The notes under the pieces: model-generated
Seen by the model: only the letters and a program-made list of their open reading frames with translations
Databases searched by the model: none
Told to the model about the DNA's origin: nothing
NCBI RefSeq assembly: GCF_963662255.1
Contig: NC_085047.1
Span: 53,008,006 to 53,072,005 of the forward strand
DNA: 64,000 nt
Direction: 5' to 3'
Source: Cinclus cinclus
Lineage: Eukaryota; Chordata; Aves; Passeriformes; Cinclidae
In this document: piece after piece, positions 52,501 through 61,500 of the stretch
Numbering within the stretch: position 1 is the first letter of the stretch
Layout: each line of letters opens with the position of its first letter
Position numbers and translations under genes: made by a program

Positions 52501-55500
52501 ATACAGAAACCATTAACGCGTTCCATTCATTTATTTTCATTGTAGTAAAAAGATGTATGATAATTACTTTTACATGATCTTTAATTTCTGCCTTTCTCAA
52601 ATTACCCTGGTTAAATTTTAATATTTTCTAAACAAATTGAATATTAGAACTTACAGCTAAGTCAATATGTTGTTATAACAATGTCTTTTCCTTCCAAGCT
52701 CTCTAGCAGACAGCATTTTAATGGTAGCACTCAAACTGATATTTAAGTAAGGTGATCAAAAGGTGTCAGTAAAGAACTCCATATATTCCATATTATGCTT
52801 AAATATGCCTCATTCCACTTACAGATTTCTAGGATGCTCAGAGAAATAGCTCTGTAGTAGGTCAAATACAGTTGAAATTGGTGAAGCTATTTGGGAACTT
52901 TTGTGTGAGAAAATCAAGGCATGCAAATGGAAATGGCTTTTGTCTTCCATTAGCTGTATCCAAGTGTCTAATTTGTGGATATCAGATCAAGTCCCCCACC
53001 TTACAGAGAAATACAGATCTTTTTCTGAAATGGCTGACAAGAGAGCCTGGGATGACATACAAAAGTAGGCATCTAGACATTAAACATCTATGTCTGGTAA
53101 AACAAAACCCTTCTGGAGATATATAATCTAGAAGCTCAGGGGGAAAAAAAAAGGTTTCCTTGTAAAGCAAGACAGTACAAAAATGCAATAAAAGCAGTCT
53201 CATTGTGAAATGGTAGCAAGCAGCTTGCAAAAGTAGACACTTAGCAAATACATGAAAATAAAAACTAAAAAAAGAAGACAAATTTTCATAGTTTTGCATG
53301 CTGCTAAAATATTGTTGCCATTTATGTATGTGTGTGTGTAGGACACACTTACAGAGACAGTGGGAAGAATTAGGTGAAAATTCATCTGCCAAAGAAATGA
53401 AGTTTAGGCACTAGGATCAAACTTAAGAAATGTTACTTTTGTATGCAAAGGTGGACATTACTAAGAATTAATATCTCAGCTTAATTTACCTTGAATAATT
53501 CTTTCTTCTGTTACTTTTTTCTCTGTCACTTCCACAGGTCGTCCATCAATGATTTTGGTGTATGTTTTAATAATTGGTTCTACAAGGATTTTTAAATTCA
53601 AGGCATTAATCAAGTGATGAAATTTGAAGCGCTCTTTCTGAGATGTGGAAACTGACTGAAGCACAGAAGGAAATACCATATAATATTTTATGAAAAAAAA
53701 AATGTTCAGAGACTAGGAACTAAATCTACTCAAAATCTAGGATGATAACATGATTTTTCCTTTAAAACCATCCTAGGTGTGAATATCTCAATGCCCAGAG
53801 CAAACAGAACACAAGGTTTACCCCTCAGTCTCACAAAATTGTCTTTTAATCACAGAATCATATACTAGATATGAGATTGCAGAACAGCAGTGAGCAAATA
53901 ATTCTTGGCTGACACATATGTTATGCTATCATGCAGAGTATTTCTAAATTGTCTTGACTGCATCTGTGGAACACAACTAGGGGAAAAAACACCCAAGTTT
54001 TTGAAATGCATGAGAATTAAAAAGTATATGATGCAATAAAATTGCAGCACTTCAGAAAGATCTTGTTCAAACAGAGCAGCTGAGCAACATGGATCGCCTA
54101 GACAAAGTATAAACTGATGGGGGATAGTAAACACTAGTAGAAATTGAGTTGCTGAAAGCATACCAACCTCCATGAATCACTTTAGTTATTGTCTCCCCTT
54201 CCCTGACTATTTTGAACTCAGGTTCCCCTTCAATTAATTTAGTGAGCTGTGTGATAGATGGGTCTGTGACATAGGAAAGAAAACAACACGTTACAAATAG
54301 TCATAAAATACTTATTCCCTGGGGGTGAGATGAAGCTCGCATTTTCTCCCCGTACTCTAGATAAATTAGATGATTGCAATAGACAGCTTAAATCTGTTTA
54401 AATCTGAGAGGTTATCTGTGTCTATATAAGTCATGTGTTTCCTCACACGAGATCTCAAATACAGATCCTATGATACACTTACTCTTTATTTATTTATTTA
54501 CTTAGTGTACATGATATTTTTAACGCTTGTTGACAAGTTCCAGGCAATAAACCAGATCCTCAGCAGTGTAAAGGAAGGCTTTTTCTATACAGACTGGTAA
54601 GAAGGCTATTCTGCATCTTTGCAGGTATCTTGCAGCTATTGCTCCATTAGTGATCAGCCTGCAATCTACATAGTGAGAGCTTTCCTTTTTTAATTGTTTT
54701 TATTATTTGTTGCTTTTGAGGTTCTTTTATTTCTTGTTTTGTAATTTCTTTTGCTTTTTGCTTTGAGATTTTTTTTACAGGGCTTTTTAAAAATTATTAT
54801 TATTTTTTCTTTTTATTCAAGACTTGGCCAGTGGTTAAGCAGTTAAAAAAAAAAAGAAAACTAAAAAGCAAACTTTCTAGATCAGTTGGAATGGCTGTAA
54901 GGACATTTATCAGCATTATTGGCTATCATTGTCATGGGTGAGATCATCTTGATTACACTAATGTATCCAAATGTATCTCTGTCTGACATGCTAAAGAAGG
55001 AGATACTAGATAAATTAGGAACATATCATCAATTAGCAGTAATAATATGGTTCTTCTCTAATGAGTCTTGTGGTACTCCTTCTACTTAAGAAGTTTCAGT
55101 AAAACAAACTTTCTTTATTCCTTATTCAGAGACAGAAATGTAGCATAATCTGTGTTTTTACCTTCCTCAAAATCTCTTAAATATCTTTATATAAATTTTT
55201 GTAGAAGTTGATTGTGCATTTTTTTCCATAAGCACTGATCAGTATTTAACAATGGCTTTTAAAGATGTGTGCCTCCTCTTAATTGTTGAAAACAGTCAAT
55301 TTAAGCTACTTCAATAATAAAATGCAAAAATGTTTCATTCTTTTTTTTCAGTAGCAAATGATTCAATAATTAGAAGGTTAATAATTTAGAGGTAAATAAT
55401 TAATTTATTTGCTGCAAATGAGATGCTGTGATGGAATCATAAAGATTCCCTGTTACTATATACCTCTATAAATCTACTCTGAGTTCTAAACAGTTGAACA

Positions 55501-58500
55501 AGCCATCACTTTTATTTTTAACAACTTGAATTAATGAAAAATATTTATAAATATTTTAAAGAAACTGCCTTAGAAGACTCATTTTCTTGCTTCTGTTTTA
55601 AACTCAGAGGAATTTTTTGCATGTTGAGAATCCATTAAATACCAAATTACATTGGTAGAAATGATTAATATAAATGAAATAATGCAAAAGTTGTATTTAT
55701 GAATGTTTATAAATGCTTTATTTTTACATTTCTCAATAACTGTACCATTTCATGTGATTCATACAGCCGATGTGTGCAAACCAAAAGGTGAAGGCATAGC
55801 CAGTTATATTGCCTAGTCTAGGATCAATCTTTTGAATATTTTATCTGCTAAGATTTGGGTTTCAGTCAAATTTGACTCTTCATATCTATTTAATCTTTTA
55901 GATCCCATACATGCCCAGGCACAAAAAATGGAAGCACAACACAAGCAGAAAACAGTGAGACAGGAAAAGGCACACATGACCCTTTAAACTTGGTGGGGAA
56001 AGATGTAAATTTTTTTAGTGGAAATTGCCCTTGCATTATGATCTAGTAGAACTTCCTGACAAAAATTAACATTTAACTTTGTCAGCTTTTATGAATTTAT
56101 GTGGTTCTGATGGCATCTGCCATTACTGTTACTGAGAAAGCTCAGAAGTGGCAGTATTAGTTTTATTTGGTCTATATCTAAATCAATTATCAGCAGAAAG
56201 GTTGCACTGGCCAGAGATCATTCTCTGGAGTACTTCCCAAAGCGGAAATACTGTACTGGAAATGAAAGGGAGTAGCTCTTCAGTACTCACAATTTTTCTT
56301 TTTTTCTACTTGGTGAATAAAATTTAGTTCTACGTTTGACTATACTAGTGCTCAGACATTTAACATTTTCTTTAAGAGACAATTTTATTTCAGTTAATTT
56401 TCAACTTCTAAACATCCCGAAAAACGCCTAAACTATATACTCTGTCTCTGGGTTTAACAGAGCAGAAGATGCACTTTCAGAGAGTGATTCACCCTCACCA
56501 TAGGAAGATTTCTAAAATAGCTTGGACAAATTACCACATGAAATAATCCATCCATTATATTGCACTGTGGATCTGATTTAATGATGGAGACTAGGCAACA
56601 AAGATCAGCATATATGTTAAATGGCCTCTAATTCTAAATGGAATGAAGCACAGACAAGCTCCTGAAAAAGTAAGCATTTTTCACTTCTTCTGGAAGGAAG
56701 TTCTCACAGAAACACTGATTAAGCAGTCTGGAGAAAATTCTTTGCATGACATTTTTAACTGCCTTTCTTATTTGAGATAAAACAAATTTCCTTTCAGCAT
56801 TTTTATTTCTATGGGAAGCTGGATCTCATCAGCTTTACTTAAGTTATAAATCAGAAGTGATTTTAGCAGTCCCATCCACACATTTTTTCTCTTTAGTCAC
56901 ACGACTCATTTTAAGTCATGCTTCTGTATGGAGAACTAAAAAAAAAAAAAGCCAGAGATTGGGTAGATACCATTTTCAGGCATCCAACAGATATTGGTAG
57001 TTAGAACTGACTGGAAATTATAGAAAAATTAACCCTCTTTTTTTCTTCTAAGTATAAGAAACATATCCAATTTCAAATATCTTTTATTTTTTTAAAAAAA
57101 GGAAATGTCTTAATTGAAAAAAGAAGGTGACAAAATAAACTTTTTGATAAAAAATTATTTAAGCTATTTTTAAATACTCAAAGAAAAAGGAGAAAAATCA
57201 TTTGGGGAGAAAAAGTGCAGATAATATTTTCACACAAAATATTTCAGCCAGTTCTAATTGCAATATTTGTATCTTTGCTTTTCTAGCAAAGTACTTAGCA
57301 TCTTGGAGTTGATAGGTATAAATTCAATATATATTCTGAATATGTATATGAACATATGCAGAAATATATATACCACGGGCCTCATTTACCTTCCTTTGTG
57401 ATGATAGGCTGGACGTTGCTTTCAATTATGTTAATTTCTGAAAATATAGAAAATGGAATATACAGTGCATTCCATTCTTGCAATTTCTTTGAGGCAATGA
57501 TCAGGTAGATTTGGTCTGCTCATAAGGATGTGGATAAAATCATAGATATAAACGGGTGGAATAAGAGCTCAAAAGGATCTGAGGTATGAATCTTGGTTCT
57601 GGTTATGAAATGTTGATCCACCCAGGTCACCTGCAGGCAGAATCTGCTGATATGGTACTTACCTTGGAGCCTTGTGAAACCCACGTGCCATGGTAAGCAT
57701 GATGTATGGTACATAATAGGGAGGCCTTGTACAATCACCCACAGAAAGTTTTCCACAATTCCCTGACATGCCTTATGCCTGAGTACTGCCCTTTTCAGAA
57801 GGGAGCTGATCAGGCACGCACAGGAAACCTTCTGGCATTCGCTAGAGATGGAACATCACAGAAAATATGTCCTTGGGAGATCAAGTTGTCCCTCTACACC
57901 CAGGACAGACTCTAGTATTCACTGAACACCTCTGATAGTGATTTGACTCATCTATCCACTGGAGGAACCCACACTGACAGAGGTTCCAGCCGTCCTAGTT
58001 TTTCACTCAACTAAATCTACAGCTACAGCTTTCTAGATATCCACATCCACCTCCCTAGCTTAATTTTTAAAGGCATTGCTTCCTGTGCTGCTCTTACTTC
58101 CTGGGTCATGGAAAGAAGAACCATAGAATATCTCAAGTTGCATAGGGATCATCAAGTCCAACTTCCTCCTCCTCAAAGGACTGCCTGAAACTAAGCTATA
58201 TGACCAAGGGTGTTGTCCTTGAACTCTGTCAGGCCTTGCTGGTGTGACCACTTTCCTGAGGATCTTGTTCCAATGACCGACCACCCTCTCTGTGAAGAAC
58301 CTTTTTCTAATGTCCCATTTGAACTTTTCCCAAAGCATCTTCATTCCATTTCCTGTGTCCTGTCATTGGTCACCATAAAGCAGACCAACACACCCCCTCT
58401 GCTGCCCTTCTTGGGGAAGCTGTGGGTTGCAGTGGGGTCACTGCTCAGCAATGTCACCCCTCAGCCTTCTCTTATCCAAAATATAAAAGCCAAGTGACCT

Positions 58501-61500
58501 CATCAGCTCTTCATAAGTCTTGACCTCAAGACCTTTCACCATCTTTCACCCTGCACTGGACACTGGTCCCAAAGCTGGCTACCAAAACTCTCCCCAGAAC
58601 TCGAGGTGAGGCTGCCCCAGTGCAGAGCAGAACCGAGCAGGACAATCCCCTCCCTTGACTCCTGATGCACCCCAGGACACAGGTGGCTGTTTTGGCTGCT
58701 GGGGCACTGTTGCCTCATATTCAACTTCTCATCAAGGTGAATGACTCCATTTTTTGTTCCAAGGGTTTTTTAACTTCACTATGCTCATTCCCTATTTTCA
58801 AAAGTCTGAGCTGATGTTTTCACTTTCTATTGTGAAATATGGGTAGAACTCCATCAGAATTTAATAATTTGTCTAAATTCATATTGCCTTACAAAGTCAC
58901 AGCCGTATCTTTTTCTTCTAACAGCTTGTTTCAACACATACTCTATATTCAGAAATCAAATGCAAATCCTGAGAAAGGCTGCAAGAGAGCTAAAAGGGGT
59001 ATTTTTTTACATTTACTCCCTAAAGTGAAAATATTCTGAACATCTGTCTCCCATTCAAGCCTTATATTTGTACATATGGGAAACAGGGACAAGAGGTACA
59101 CTGCGTCCCTCTGGAAATATTTATCAAAAAGGAAGTATCACAGTCAGTGCTGCATCTTGGAGAGTGAGTACAGTACAATGCTACATCCTAGAGAGAGATA
59201 CAACTCTGTTCTGCATCAAGCACTGAACCTTGGCTAAACACTGAAAAACAATCTTTTCCATATGTATCTTGTTTACCCCAAGAGCTTGAACAGCTTACTT
59301 CAGGGTTACTTTCCAGTCACACATCTGGAAAGGGAAAAATACAGTAGCACAGCAGCCAGAAACATTCTACTTTGAGTCTTTCTCTTCCTTTTCTTCATTG
59401 GCACATCTTACTTTCCCAGAAATTGTTTTCTTTTTTATTGAAAAAGAGATGTACAATTCCGAATTGGAATTGGCACCACTTAAAAAGCAATTTCCAACAC
59501 ATATGGAAGTATTTACTTACTGTAAAATGTCAGTGGAATTTCTTTGAAGGTACTGTCACGAACAAACTATAAAAACAGAAAAACAATTAAAAAATTTTAA
59601 AAAGTAGCACTTGCCTTATGGTTTCCTAGTGAGTGTGGGTACGATTCACTGCTTCAGTGACCCAAAAGTTATGTGAGACTATTGGTCTAGGTTCTCTCAT
59701 TCATTTTTGAGGGAGAATATAATCTCAAGAGGATAGCTGAAATAGACCAGGATGCCTACTTTTCTTCACAGGTTATTGATGTTGTTGTCTTTAATGGCAT
59801 AAGAATTTAGCCACTCGGTATTTTTTTCAAATAAGTGATTTGTTTTCCAAGAGTGATAAAGTGAACTGAAGAGTGGATTTGGGCCAATTCACACTGGAGT
59901 TATCCAAATGCAAATATTGCACAATTGCTTGGCATTTAAAAGCATAACTGTTGAGTGCAAGGTATCGTTAATGATTATATCTGGGTAACTGGAAGCTATT
60001 GAATATGTTGTCTGCTGAAGAAAGAAAGGACCAGTGAATCACCTATGCCTTATAATGTGCTCAGTTTCACAGATCCTGCCAGAAAGACAGAAGGATAATT
60101 ACTGAAAGATTACCTTAATCTGAATGTATTTAATCAACTTCTTCAGTATTGTGAGCAGCTGATCATTTCCAACGGGCAGTTCTGACAAAAGAAGCAGACA
60201 TATAAGAGGAAATATACAACTGTGTGCATTTTACTTTAATTTATGGTGATCAGGATATGCAATCAATCTCAAACACTCACACAAGCATGTACTCTATATA
60301 TATTATTCCATATCAGTATAAAAACTAGTCTTTGGCTAGTCTTTCATATACTTCACTTTCATAAAATTTCAAAATCTTGCCAAGGTTTTGAGCAAGGTTC
60401 ATCCATAAAATGAGCATTGAGGTAAATTTTCTCTTTCAAATTCCACAGAGGAATTGTATCTTCAAATTAATTAACTTTTTGAAGTTATTGCAGTTACACA
60501 GCATGTAAACAGATTTAAAAGAGTGGGTGCAAATTCCATTAAATACTCACCTGCTGGATATAGGAGTTTGTCAATGACATGAATGACACCATTTGTTGCC
60601 ATGAGATCAGATTCTCTTGATTTCAGTTCATTAACCAGAAGAGTATCATTCACCTGGCAAAGGATCAAGAGAGAACCCAAGTTATCAGAGACACTAGAAA
60701 ACAACCCCAAACCTTATTAGAACATTTGGAGAAGTGCATGCTATTCTATAGTGTGGATAGACATGGAATATCAAATCTCCGTTACATGGCTGTAGCAGGG
60801 AGACATTTTCTATACTTAACTGTTTTCAAGTAGAGTTTGCCTCCTTGGATGGTTTTAAGAATATTGGTTACACCAGGCTCAAAGCCACTTCCAATGAAAA
60901 CTCCTTGTGTCAAGTGGTAAAGAAGAATATTCCTGAGAGCATTTTTGTCTCCTATGCAAAAATGAAAAAGTAGGAGTAAAAATTAAATGGTGGGGGATAG
61001 TTCTTTGAATTTGAATTTGTTAAAGTGATTACAAAGGGAAAAAAACCCAACTACATGACAAAAAGGTACTCAGAACATAATCACAGAGATCCTATGAGAA
61101 ATCTTCTACAAAAAAACATAAAAGGGGACAATGGAGCAGTTAGAAATTCTGGGTTTGTCTGTTCTTAGAGGACAGAAGCAACTTGGAGAAGCTGGGGAAA
61201 GGGGAACCCACCCTATTAGGAATGATTTCCATATTTCAAAGTTTGGCTTTCCTATATGGGACAAAAAGATTAAAAAAAAAAAGAAACTCTTATAAAAAAA
61301 TAAAAAAAACCCCAAACAAACAAACAAAAAAAACTTTTCGAGACTCTCTTAAAAAATAAATGTATCCTCCAGCCCAAGTTAATATCCTGATAGGGCTCTC
61401 TAGGTCTATAGAGGTTGAGAGTCATGGGTGGGCTGCAGAAAAACCATAACATCCCCAGGAGATAGGATACCAAGCAGAGAAGTTTAAAACACATCTATTT

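Larger units (their letters stand above)
51456..57389 (-). other. POSTN: POSTN introns between exons L and H
   Basis: Introns 51,456-51,861, 51,940-53,489, 53,580-54,167 and 54,264-57,389. They are AT-rich, with several A or T runs (for example 54,845-54,860 and 56,939-56,951). A short stretch near 53,850 resembles a CR1 tail but is too short to call. No additional exon was recognised. Confidence 0.65.

Noticed and set aside
57640..57720. Extra POSTN exon ending at the strong donor 57,663
   Set aside because: The upstream sequence has no good acceptor, and its peptide in the needed phase does not resemble the tail repeats or the missing part of exon 17.
58060..58344. 94-codon minus-strand open frame
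   Set aside because: It is the translated tail of the CR1 element.
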